The notes: generated from the sequence alone by a model not told the origin. A stretch of 64,000 nucleotides of DNA from JAQGMV01 sp035626595 (GCA_035626595.1 DASPNJ010000026.1:116550-180549), one strand, 5' to 3'; counted from the stretch's first letter, positions 32,732 through 40,504 are shown. Made by a program: numbers and translations.

Positions 32732-33535
32732 ATGGCACGCACACAACGTGGCTTCACGCTCATCGAAGTCGCGGTCGCACTGGCGATCGTGACGATGCTA
32801 CTCGGCGCCGTGCTGATACCGCTCCAGACCCAGGTCGAGAACCGCAAGATTGAGGATACGAACCAGATCCTCGATCGAGCACGCGAAGCGCTGCTTGGCT
32901 ACGCCGCCACATATGGCTATTTCCCCTGTCCCGCGACCGCTGCCAGCCTGGGCATGGAGCCGCCGCTCACGCCGACTGAGCGAGCTGAAGGAAAGTGCAA
33001 CGGCAGCGGCCCCCCACCGCCTCCGGCGTTTTTTGTAGGCTACCTACCGGCGGCTCTGCTGGGCTTCAGTCCGGTAGACGAGCAGGGTTATGCGACCGAT
33101 GCGTGGGGCGGAGCGCCTGCGCACCGCATCCGCTATGCAGTCGCATACCAAACCGTCGGTGGTGTAACCAATCCTTTTACGAGGCCAGGCGGCATGGCGA
33201 CCGCAGGGATCCCTACATTCGGCGCGAATACCGCGCTAATCCACATTTGCCGCAGCGGTGCTGGCGTGACTCCAGGAGCGGATTGCGGCACCCCCGCGCA
33301 GACGCTAGCGTCGAACGTCGTAGCGGTGGTCTGGTCGGCGGGTCAGAACGCGCTCACCGGCGGTACGAGTGTGCACGAAGCCGAAAACCCGAATCCAAAC
33401 GGCGGCAGCGTCGACAATGTCTTCGTCACTCGCACGCGCGTCACCAGCGGCGCCGACGAATTCGACGATCAGCTGCTGTGGATTTCGGGATTTGTCGCCG
33501 TGACTCGGCTGATCGCCAGCGGCCAATTGCCCTGA
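32732..33535 (+). CDS. Oversized type IV pseudopilin 4
   Basis: A 267-residue pseudopilin 15 bases after large protein B, repeating the A-pseudopilin gene order. Prepilin site RG|FTLIE (Gly7, Glu12) comes right after the short leader MARTQR. C-terminal motifs: GYFPCPATA, VGYLPAALLGFSPVDEQGYA, HRIRYAV, GGVTNPFTRPGG, HICRSGAG, DCGTPAQTL, VVWSAGQNALTGGTSVHEAE, NGGSVDNVFVTRT, EFDDQLLWI. A Pro run (GPPPPPAFF) sits in the loop before GYLPA. It converges on the kinase gene, with 25 bases between. Confidence 0.78.
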   Translation: MARTQRGFTLIEVAVALAIVTMLLGAVLIPLQTQVENRKIEDTNQILDRAREALLGYAATYGYFPCPATAASLGMEPPLTPTERAEGKCNGSGPPPPPAFFVGYLPAALLGFSPVDEQGYATDAWGGAPAHRIRYAVAYQTVGGVTNPFTRPGGMATAGIPTFGANTALIHICRSGAGVTPGADCGTPAQTLASNVVAVVWSAGQNALTGGTSVHEAENPNPNGGSVDNVFVTRTRVTSGADEFDDQLLWISGFVAVTRLIASGQLP

Positions 33536-33560
33536 GCTCAATTCGCAAGCCGCGACGCGT

Positions 33561-35297
33561 TCACGCGACATGTCGCGTCTCGGCTAAGTTCAGTGCGTCG
33601 GATTCACTGGACAGCACGAAGCACACGCGCCCCGGTTCGTTCGACGCGAGCGTAAGGCGGTATCCGCACTGCGCGGCCAGTCGCGACGACTGAAACAAGC
33701 CCACGCCGAAGCCGCTGTTTGACGCCACGGCGCCTTCGAAGAGCTGGGCGGCAACCGTCTTAGACACTGGTACGCCATCGTCGCACACGCTCAGCGTGCC
33801 GCGGTCGAGCGCGGAAAAGGTGACGCGTATGCGCAGCGCGGCGTGCTCGGCGGCCTTGTTGAGGGCGTTCTCGATGAGGTTGCTCGCGACGCTGTCGAAG
33901 AGCTCTCCAGGCAGCGTCAGCTCATCCGGCGCCGGGTCGAGCACGAACTCGATGCTCCGGGAGTTGTAACGCTGCACGAGCGCATCCCACCACGCTTTTG
34001 CATCGACCTCGGCCGCGGCGGCAGGCTGCGGCGCACGCAGCTTGTCGAGCGTCGTATTCAGCCGCTGCGTGATCTGCGGAAGCTGCCGCTGGATGAGCGC
34101 CTGCAGCGCCGGCGCCTGCTGCGGGGTCGTGCTGGAAGCCGCCGCGCAAAGAGACTTCAGCGACTGCAGGAGGTTCTTCACGTCGTGGGTCAGACGCGCG
34201 CCGGTCTCGTAGATCGCATGGGTGTACGCGCTCTGCCGCTGCATCTGCTCGCGCTGCTTGGCTCCGTAGAAATGCGCGACCATCTGCACCAGCAGCTTCA
34301 GGTGCAGCAGCAGCGAAGGCGATACGGCCCAACGCGTGTGGATCTTGAGGGTGAGCTCGCCCGACGAGAGCTCGGTGGCGTACGGCGTGCGAATGCCGAC
34401 CGTACCGCGGGCTGCTGTAACGCGCCACTCGACCCCACGCACCCACGGCATGTCCAGCATGTGCTGGACAGCCTCGGTGAGGAACCGCTGCGGCTGCGAT
34501 TCTTCCTGCGCGAGCTCGGCGAGACGCTGTACCCAGCGCTCGAAAGGCAGGCCGAGACTCATGAGATAGCTCGACAGCAGGTAACCGATGCCGGCAAAGC
34601 CGCTGTGTGGATACCACAGCCACGACAGTCCGACGAGCAGCGCGCCAATGCTGAGCAGCGTCTGAGCGAGCGCCGTGACGTAGGCGCCCTGGCTCACCTC
34701 GCGCACGACGAAGCTGCCGAGCACGAGCGCGATCACGAGCAGAAAGAACAGCACACTGTAGAACAGATCGACCCCGACCGGTGCCTGCGGCCGCTGCGCC
34801 GGCACGCGCACCAGCAGAATGATCGCCGGCAGGATCGGCAGCCCATAGCGCACGAGTGCGACGATCGCGGACTCGAAGAGCTGCCCTTTGAAGAGCTGCG
34901 GCACCACCCATACCAGCAGCATCGAAAGCAGATAGAACGCCGCGAGGATCGAGATCATGCGCTGGCGTCTGTCCGCGATGCGCGGAACGCTGCCGCCGAT
35001 CAGCGCGAAGAGCGTGGCGAGCCACACCGCCATGAGCCACCAGTTGTACCAGCCGACGAAAAGAAACGCGACGGCGACCACGACGAACGCCTGTCGCGGC
35101 TCCACGTCGCGCTCGCCGCGCCACACCGGCTGCCACAGCAGGAACAGCCCGAAGTGCGCGAGCAGGAAAGCGCGCGCCCACCATTCGTCGATGCCCCACG
35201 CGATCGCCGCGTGTACCGCGAGCAGCATGAGCCCCAGCGACCATTGCGGGTTCGCCATGGCGATGCGCTCTGCCCGGCTCAGTGCGGCAGTGGCCAT
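33561..35297 (-). CDS. Membrane sensor histidine kinase (orphan, PrsK-like)
   Basis: A 578-residue kinase. Residues 18-250 hold about eight hydrophobic segments. A GAF-like region (about 265-345) precedes the dimerisation helix with phospho-acceptor His371 in LTHDVKNLLQSLK. The ATPase domain has an N box (SNLIENALNKA, 472-482), G1 (CDDGVP, 505-510) and G2 (GFGVGLFQSSRLAAQCG, 529 on). The layout resembles PrsK of PEP-CTERM systems and PilS. There is no regulator beside it; the orphan regulator at 14691 is the natural candidate. Its start is 26 bases from the divergent permease; an ATG at 35258 is a possible later start. Confidence 0.87.
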   Translation of the reverse strand: MATAALSRAERIAMANPQWSLGLMLLAVHAAIAWGIDEWWARAFLLAHFGLFLLWQPVWRGERDVEPRQAFVVVAVAFLFVGWYNWWLMAVWLATLFALIGGSVPRIADRRQRMISILAAFYLLSMLLVWVVPQLFKGQLFESAIVALVRYGLPILPAIILLVRVPAQRPQAPVGVDLFYSVLFFLLVIALVLGSFVVREVSQGAYVTALAQTLLSIGALLVGLSWLWYPHSGFAGIGYLLSSYLMSLGLPFERWVQRLAELAQEESQPQRFLTEAVQHMLDMPWVRGVEWRVTAARGTVGIRTPYATELSSGELTLKIHTRWAVSPSLLLHLKLLVQMVAHFYGAKQREQMQRQSAYTHAIYETGARLTHDVKNLLQSLKSLCAAASSTTPQQAPALQALIQRQLPQITQRLNTTLDKLRAPQPAAAAEVDAKAWWDALVQRYNSRSIEFVLDPAPDELTLPGELFDSVASNLIENALNKAAEHAALRIRVTFSALDRGTLSVCDDGVPVSKTVAAQLFEGAVASNSGFGVGLFQSSRLAAQCGYRLTLASNEPGRVCFVLSSESDALNLAETRHVA

Positions 35298-35323
35298 GCG
35301 TCGCTATACTTCACGGCAAACTC

Positions 35324-36094
35324 ATGAATAACCGTATCGCAGCCATCGCGCGCTACACCGTGCTCGAGGCATTGCGCACGCGGCTTGCGCTGACCGTACT
35401 GGTCGTCGCCGTTCTCGTCCTCGCCGCCAGCTTTTTCGTGCGCGAGATCGCCGTCACCGAAAGCCTCCGTTTCCAGACCGCATTCTATGCCGCGACCATG
35501 CGCTTCGCGATGGTGTTCCTCGCTGCGCTCTACGTGATCGCGAGCATCGGACGCGAGTTCCAGGACAAAGGCCTCGACATGGTGGTCGCACTCGATCTGC
35601 CGCGCGGGCACTATGCGCTCGGCAAGCTCGCCGGATATTTGGTGGTCGCAACAGCACTCGCGGCAGCGGCAGGCGTCCCACTGCTCTTTCTCACCGGAAG
35701 CGAGAGCGTGTTCCAGTGGACTGCCTCGCTCGCGATCGAGCTTGCCGTCATCGTTGCGCTGGCGCTGTTCTGCGCGATCACGTTCAACCAGCTCATGCCT
35801 GCGGCAAGCTTCGTGCTCGCCTTTTATCTGCTCGCGCGCGCGCTGGCGGCGGCCCGGCTGATCGCCGCGAATCCGATTGCGGGAGCGGAAAGCCTGACGC
35901 ATCGAGTGATCGCCGGAATACTCGACGCGCTCGCGCTCGTCATACCGCCGATCGATCAATGGACGCGGACCTCATGGCTCGTCGACGACGCCGGCGCATG
36001 GTCTGCACTCGCAGTCATCGTCGCACAGGGTGCGATATGCACGCTGATTTTCGGCGCTGCCGCGGTGTTCGACCTCTACCGGAAGAACTTCTGA
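35324..36094 (+). CDS. ABC-2 type permease (NosY-like), ATPase not adjacent
   Basis: A 256-residue membrane protein with six hydrophobic segments starting MNNRIAAIARYTVLEALRTR. The pattern IGREFQDKGLDMVVALDLPR after the second span is typical of NosY/ABC-2 permeases. The only NosF-like ATPase in the window without a partner is at 13870-14613, so the two may work together. A TATACT -10-like box at 35305-35310 precedes the ATG at 35324. The frame is open to 35282 but the earlier ATG has no support. The stop is followed one base later by the TPR-like gene, so the two are probably co-transcribed. Confidence 0.82.
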   Translation: MNNRIAAIARYTVLEALRTRLALTVLVVAVLVLAASFFVREIAVTESLRFQTAFYAATMRFAMVFLAALYVIASIGREFQDKGLDMVVALDLPRGHYALGKLAGYLVVATALAAAAGVPLLFLTGSESVFQWTASLAIELAVIVALALFCAITFNQLMPAASFVLAFYLLARALAAARLIAANPIAGAESLTHRVIAGILDALALVIPPIDQWTRTSWLVDDAGAWSALAVIVAQGAICTLIFGAAAVFDLYRKNF

Positions 36095-36095
36095 G

Positions 36096-36839
36096 ATGCG
36101 CTGGCGTCTCGTCGATGCCGAAGAGCGGTCCGCGTCGTCGGTACCGCGCGCGATCAAAGCGACACTGGCGGTCGCGCTCGCGGCACAGATCGCGTGGCAA
36201 GCGAGCGCTCCCGAACCTCGCGCGCATGCGACCACGCTCGAGCGACCGCCGGCGATCGAATGGTTGCATGCAGCGAGCCTCGGCGAGCCGATCGCCGCGT
36301 CGCAGCTCCTCATGCTGCGTCTCCAGGCGTTCGATAATCAGCCCGGGATAAGCATTCCCTTTCGTGCGCTCGATTACGAAGCCGTGCTGGCGTGGCTGGC
36401 GACCGCTCTCCGGCTCGATCCTCGCAGCCAATATCCGCTGATGATCGCCTCGCACGTGTACGCGCGGGTACCCGACGAAGCGAAGCAGCGGCTCATGCTG
36501 GACTTCGTGTATCGCGAGTTCCTGGGGGATCCCGACCGCCGCTGGCGCTGGCTCGCGCACGCCGCGATCATCGCGAAGCACCGGCTGAAGGACATGCCGC
36601 TAGCGCTCGCTTACGCCGAGGCGATCACCCGCAATGCCGGCGCGGCCAGGAGCTGGGCACGCCAGATGCGCATCTTCATCCTTGAGGACATGGGTGAAAC
36701 CGAGGCGGCCGCGGTGCTGCTGGGCGGGCTGCTGCACAGCGGTGAGGTCACAGACCCTGCCGAAATCCACTTTCTCACGGAGCGTCTCCAACAGCTCGAG
36801 AATGTCGAAAAGTCGACAAGTACGTCTAAATCTCGGTAG
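36096..36839 (+). CDS. TPR-like membrane-anchored protein of unknown function
   Basis: A 247-residue protein with an N-terminal membrane helix (about 19-37, AIKATLAVALAAQIAWQAS). The rest is alpha-helical and looks like degenerate TPR-type repeats (EAVLAWLATALRLDPRSQYP, FVYREFLGDPDRRWRWLAHA, LALAYAEAITRNAGAARSWA, DMGETEAAAVLLGGLLHSGE). I do not recognise a named family. It follows the ABC permease by one base and precedes the sigma-54 promoter of the pilin gene. It may be an accessory of the ABC permease or of the pilus. Confidence 0.6.
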   Translation: MRWRLVDAEERSASSVPRAIKATLAVALAAQIAWQASAPEPRAHATTLERPPAIEWLHAASLGEPIAASQLLMLRLQAFDNQPGISIPFRALDYEAVLAWLATALRLDPRSQYPLMIASHVYARVPDEAKQRLMLDFVYREFLGDPDRRWRWLAHAAIIAKHRLKDMPLALAYAEAITRNAGAARSWARQMRIFILEDMGETEAAAVLLGGLLHSGEVTDPAEIHFLTERLQQLENVEKSTSTSKSR

Positions 36840-36889
36840 TAAATCACTGTTTTTACTGGCTCGGCGGGTCTTAAAACCCGGATTAGTGC

Positions 36890-36904
36890 TGGTACGGGTC
36901 TTGC
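36890..36904 (+). promoter_or_regulatory. Sigma-54 promoter of the pilin gene
   Basis: The sequence TGGTACG-GGTC-TTGC matches the sigma-54 consensus TGGCACG-N4-TTGC with one mismatch and exact GG-N10-GC spacing. It lies 43 bases before the pilin ATG, putting the transcription start near 36916. RpoN is encoded at 41307, and a GAFTGA-type activator at 14691. A short inverted repeat CGGGT-N6-ACCCG (36865-36880) lies just upstream and could be an activator site or the end of the preceding transcript. Confidence 0.82.
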
Positions 36905-36914
36905 GGGACTGTTG

Positions 36915-36938
36915 CCCGCTTTTTTTGCCAAAAGCGGG
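36915..36938 (+). promoter_or_regulatory. 5' UTR stem-loop next to the pilin ribosome-binding site
   Basis: CCCGCTTTT (36915-36923) and AAAAGCGGG (36930-36938) form a perfect 9-bp stem with a 6-base loop. It begins at the predicted sigma-54 transcription start and runs into the GGGGG (36936-36940) that serves as Shine-Dalgarno for the ATG at 36947. It could stabilise the 5' end of an abundant pilin mRNA or control ribosome access. A terminator role is unlikely, since no T run follows the stem. Confidence 0.6.
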
Positions 36939-36946
36939 GGCACATC

Positions 36947-37609
36947 ATGAATACACGCGCAAAAGGCTTCACCCTGATCGAGATCGCCATCGTGCTGGTG
37001 ATCATCGGGCTGCTGCTGGGTGGCGTGCTGAAGGGCCAGGAGCTCATCACGGGCGCACGCGTGCGCAACCTCGTGGCGCAGCAGGATGGGGTCAAGGCTG
37101 CGTATTTCGGATTCTTGGACCGCTACCGTGCGCTGCCGGGTGACTATTCCGCAGCAGCCGCGAACATCTCGAATATCGTCACAACCCTTGCTGCCTGCGG
37201 GAATGGCAATGGGAATGGCAACGGACAAATACAATCGGCGGTAAACAACGAACACCTGTTGGTATGGGAGCACTTGGCGAAGGCCGGCTTCATCAACGGC
37301 TCGTATACGTGTGCGGCTGCGGCGACCAATGCGACGTCGCCGTCCAATCCTTACGGCGGGCTCCTTGAGCTGCAGTTCGACGCCGCGTTTGCCAACGGCA
37401 GCAACCGACATAATCTGAAAACCGGCGGCTCCGTGCCGTCCGACATTCTTGCTGAAGTCGATCGGAAGGTCGACGACGGAAACCCGGGACAGGGCTCGTT
37501 CCGGGCTACTCCTGCTGATCCCGCAGATACATGCGCCACCGATGCACCCCCGACCGCATGGGTCACGACCAATCCCGGCAACGACTGCGCGGGAACGACG
37601 CTGTTCTAA
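36947..37609 (+). CDS. Type IV prepilin (major-pilin candidate, MshA/PilA-like)
   Basis: A 220-residue prepilin with the short leader MNTRAKG|FTLIE (Gly7, Glu12 as E5) and the classic helix IAIVLVIIGLLLGGVLKGQELI. The globular part has four Cys that could form two disulphides (AACGNG/YTCAA and DTCAT/NDCAG). It contains an Asn-Gly run (GNGNGNGNG) encoded by a 6-base repeat. The leader and helix are closer to true pilins than the four oversized pseudopilins. With its own sigma-54 promoter and terminator, it is the best candidate for the major subunit of this MSHA-type pilus. Confidence 0.85.
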   Translation: MNTRAKGFTLIEIAIVLVIIGLLLGGVLKGQELITGARVRNLVAQQDGVKAAYFGFLDRYRALPGDYSAAAANISNIVTTLAACGNGNGNGNGQIQSAVNNEHLLVWEHLAKAGFINGSYTCAAAATNATSPSNPYGGLLELQFDAAFANGSNRHNLKTGGSVPSDILAEVDRKVDDGNPGQGSFRATPADPADTCATDAPPTAWVTTNPGNDCAGTTLF

Positions 37610-37632
37610 GCGCAGCAAGGCGGTCAAGACAA

Positions 37633-37664
37633 GCGCCACTCGAAGGAGTGGCGCTTTTGTTTTG
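37633..37664 (+). terminator. Rho-independent terminator of the pilin gene
   Basis: A perfect 9-bp stem GCGCCACTC (37633-37641) / GAGTGGCGC (37646-37654) with a GAAG loop is followed by TTTTGTTTT. It begins 23 bases after the pilin stop. It is the clearest terminator in the window and isolates the pilin transcript from kdsD. Confidence 0.92.
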
Positions 37665-37774
37665 CGCCCGCGGTCGGTGGACCCGCCCGATGAATGTGAA
37701 ATAGCGTTTTGCGGACAAGCACTTAGCTTGCGCCGCGAGGCCGCTGGCAGGACCGCCTCTGCTATACTCCCGCG

Positions 37775-38767
37775 ATGGTTCAAGCCGTCCGCAAGGCCGC
37801 TAACGACGAGGCCATCGAGATCGCGCGCAACGTGCTTCAAATCGAAGCGCAGGCGATCGCGGACCTGATGCACCGGCTCGACGAGCGCTTCAGCGAAGCC
37901 GTGCGCATCATTCTCGGCTGCCGCGGCCGCGTCGTCGTCTGCGGTATCGGTAAATCCGGTCACATCGCGCGCAAGATCGCCTCCACGCTCGCGAGCACCG
38001 GCACGCCGGCGTTCTTCGTGCACGCGGCGGAGGCGAGCCACGGTGACCTCGGCATGATCACGCGCGACGACGTCGTGATCGCGCTGTCGAACTCCGGTGA
38101 GAGCGCGGAGCTGCTCGCGATTGTGCCGCTGGTGAAGCGTCAGGGCGCGAAGCTTATCTCGCTCACCGGGAACGCCGAATCGTCGCTCTCGAAAGAAGCC
38201 GACGTGCATCTCTACGCGAGCGCGGAAAAAGAAGCGTGTCCACTGAACCTCGCGCCGACTGCAAGTACGACCGCCGCGCTCGCGCTGGGAGACGCGCTCG
38301 CCGTCGCGCTCATGAACGCCAAGGGCTTCACGCAGGACCAGTTCGCGCGCTCGCACCCGGGCGGCGCGCTCGGCCGCAAGCTGCTGACGCACGTGCGCGA
38401 CGTCATGCGCTCGGGCAACGACGCGCCGCGCATCGGGCACGACGCAAGCCTGATGGACGCCATGTTCGAGATGTCGCGCGCCCGCATGGGCATGACTGCG
38501 ATTCTCGACGACGACGGCCGCGTGATCGGCATCTTCACTGACGGCGACCTGCGGCGCGCGCTCGAAAAAGGAGCCGATTTGCGCGCCGCGCGCATCGCGG
38601 ACCTCATGTCGCCCAATCCTCGTACGATTGGTCCCGAGCGCCTCGCGGCCGAGGCCGTCGAGATCATGGAGAGCAACAAGGTCAACCAGATCCTCGTGAT
38701 CGACGGGGACAGGCGGCTGCTCGGCGCCCTCAACGCGCACGATCTGTTCAGGGCCAAGGTCATCTAG
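37775..38767 (+). CDS. kdsD: D-arabinose 5-phosphate isomerase KdsD
   Basis: KdsD converts ribulose 5-phosphate to arabinose 5-phosphate, the first step of Kdo synthesis for lipopolysaccharide. The 330 residues hold a SIS domain (GIGKSGHIARKIASTLASTG, ASHGDLGMITRDD, LSNSGESAELL) and two CBS domains (from about residue 210: RDVMRSGNDAP and IADLMSPNPRTIG). The LAPTASTTAALALGDALAVAL segment is family-typical. A TATACT box (37763-37768) lies so close to the ATG that the transcript would be nearly leaderless; the -35 is weak. It is the first gene of the kds-lpt-rpoN cluster. Confidence 0.95.
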   Translation: MVQAVRKAANDEAIEIARNVLQIEAQAIADLMHRLDERFSEAVRIILGCRGRVVVCGIGKSGHIARKIASTLASTGTPAFFVHAAEASHGDLGMITRDDVVIALSNSGESAELLAIVPLVKRQGAKLISLTGNAESSLSKEADVHLYASAEKEACPLNLAPTASTTAALALGDALAVALMNAKGFTQDQFARSHPGGALGRKLLTHVRDVMRSGNDAPRIGHDASLMDAMFEMSRARMGMTAILDDDGRVIGIFTDGDLRRALEKGADLRAARIADLMSPNPRTIGPERLAAEAVEIMESNKVNQILVIDGDRRLLGALNAHDLFRAKVI

Positions 38768-38774
38768 TCCCGGG

Positions 38775-39299
38775 ATGCAGCAGGTCTATCTCAGGGCGAA
38801 GGCCGTGCGGCTCGTCATATTCGACGTCGACGGCGTGCTGACCGACGGCGGACTGCATTTTCACGACAGCGGCGGCGAGACCAAGGTGTTCGACGTGCGC
38901 GACGGGCACGGCATGAAAATGCTGCAGGCGAGCGGCGTCGCGCTCGCGATCCTCTCCAGCCGCACGTCGAAGGCGGTGACGCGACGCGCGGAGAATCTCG
39001 GGATCGAATTCGTATTCCAGGGTGTCGAAAACAAAGTGACGGCCTTCCAGCAGCTCGCAAAGGATCTGGACCTCGACCCGCTCGCTTGCGCCTACATGGG
39101 CGACGACTGGGTGGATCTGCCGGTGCTCATCCGTTGCGGTCTCTCGATCTCGGTGCCTGAAGCGCCAGCGGCGGTGCGGAGCCGCGTGCATTACGTGACG
39201 CACGCCGGCGGCGGCCGCGGGGCTGCGCGCGAAGCGTGCGAGCTCATCATGCAGGCACAGGGCACGTTCGACGCACAGCTCGCGGCGTTTCTCGTCTAG
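38775..39299 (+). CDS. kdsC: Kdo 8-phosphate phosphatase KdsC
   Basis: KdsC is a C0-type HAD phosphatase that releases free Kdo. The 174 residues carry the HAD nucleophile motif IFDVDGVLTDGGLHF, motif II LAILSSRTSKAV and motif IV YMGDDWVDLPVL. The short length without a cap domain fits the tetrameric KdsC type. It follows kdsD by seven bases. Confidence 0.95.
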   Translation: MQQVYLRAKAVRLVIFDVDGVLTDGGLHFHDSGGETKVFDVRDGHGMKMLQASGVALAILSSRTSKAVTRRAENLGIEFVFQGVENKVTAFQQLAKDLDLDPLACAYMGDDWVDLPVLIRCGLSISVPEAPAAVRSRVHYVTHAGGGRGAAREACELIMQAQGTFDAQLAAFLV

Positions 39300-39309
39300 G
39301 GAAACTTCA

Positions 39310-39897
39310 ATGGGCGACCGGTTCGGCGGCTGGTTTCCGCTCGCGCTGCTCGCGATGGTGGCGGGGCTCACGTTCTGGCTCGACCACGTCATGCAGCCGC
39401 CTGCCGATGCTCGCGGCGAGCGTGCGAGCGGCGATCCGGATTACATCGTGGGCGGGCTTGCCGCGGTTCGAATGGACGAGAAAGGACACGTGCAGCACAC
39501 GCTGCATGCGCAGAAGATGACGCATTATCCCGACGGCGACGTGACGCTCCTCGTCGAGCCGCGTTTCGTCACCTACGCCGAAGGCCGTACGCCGGTCACG
39601 GTCACCTCACGCCGTGCACGCGTATCCGGCAACGGCGAGAACGTGTACTTCGAGGACGCAGTGCGTGTGACGCGCGCGCCGTACGGCAACCGCAGCGAGC
39701 TCGTGCTCGAAACGAGCTATCTGCACGTGATCCCCGACGACAACATCGCGAAAACGGATCGGCCGGTCACGATTCGCGACGCCACGGCGGTCGTCAATGC
39801 GACAGGACTGGAATTGAACAGCGAAACGCGCGTGCTCAGGCTCGACGGGCGCGTGAAGGGCATATTCGATCAGCGGGGGCCCGTGAATGGGCGCTGA
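39310..39897 (+). CDS. lptC: LPS export protein LptC
   Basis: LptC is the bitopic inner-membrane protein that passes lipopolysaccharide from the LptBFG extractor to LptA. The 195 residues start with a membrane helix (WFPLALLAMVAGLTFWLDHV). The beta-jellyroll follows (RMDEKGHVQHTLHAQKMTHY, VTVTSRRARVSGNGENVYF, LETSYLHVIPDDNIAKTDRP). It overlaps lptA by 11 bases and sits in the usual kdsC-lptC-lptA-lptB order. Confidence 0.92.
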   Translation: MGDRFGGWFPLALLAMVAGLTFWLDHVMQPPADARGERASGDPDYIVGGLAAVRMDEKGHVQHTLHAQKMTHYPDGDVTLLVEPRFVTYAEGRTPVTVTSRRARVSGNGENVYFEDAVRVTRAPYGNRSELVLETSYLHVIPDDNIAKTDRPVTIRDATAVVNATGLELNSETRVLRLDGRVKGIFDQRGPVNGR

Positions 39898-40504
39898 ACG
39901 TCTGCTCGCTCGCGTATGCCGTGCCGGGGTCGTGGCCGCCGCGCTTGCGCTCGCACCTGCGGCATTCGCCGAGAAAGGCGACCGCAACAAACCGATCCAT
40001 CTCGAAGCCGATCGTGTCACCGTGGACGACGCGAAGCAGATCGCGACCTTCAGCGGCAACGTGGTGCTCACGCAGGGCACGATGGTGATGCGCGGCGATC
40101 GCATGGAAGTGCGGCAGGACAAAGCAGGCTTTCGCCACGGCACGATGTGGGGCAATCTCGCTTATTTCCGGCAGAAGCGCGACGGCGTGGAAGAGTTGAT
40201 CGAAGGCTGGGCGGAACGTATCGAATACGACGGCCGCGCCGACAAGGTACAGATGTTCAACCGCGCGGTGATGAAACGCGGGCAGGACGAAGTGCGCGGA
40301 AGCTACATCTCGTACGACGTCAATACCGAATTCTTCCAGGTCGACGGCGCGACGAAGTCGGCGGCGTCGGCGAAGCCGGGTGACGGCCGCGTGCGCGTGA
40401 TCATCCAGCCGAAAAGCAAGGATGCGTCGCCCGCCGCGCCCGTGCCGTTGAGACCGGATCCTGGCGAACCGTCGCGTGGAGAAACCAGTGGCGCCCGGAA
40501 GTAA
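39887..40504 (+). CDS. lptA: LPS periplasmic bridge protein LptA
   Basis: LptA forms the periplasmic filament between LptC and LptD. The 205 residues begin with a signal peptide ending APAAFA near residue 28. The OstA-like domain follows (KPIHLEADRVTVDDAKQIAT, FSGNVVLTQGTMVMRGDRME, GWAERIEYDGRADKVQMFNR, GSYISYDVNTEFFQVDG). The tail is Pro/Lys-rich. Its end overlaps the start of lptB. Confidence 0.94.
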   Translation: MGAERLLARVCRAGVVAAALALAPAAFAEKGDRNKPIHLEADRVTVDDAKQIATFSGNVVLTQGTMVMRGDRMEVRQDKAGFRHGTMWGNLAYFRQKRDGVEELIEGWAERIEYDGRADKVQMFNRAVMKRGQDEVRGSYISYDVNTEFFQVDGATKSAASAKPGDGRVRVIIQPKSKDASPAAPVPLRPDPGEPSRGETSGARK

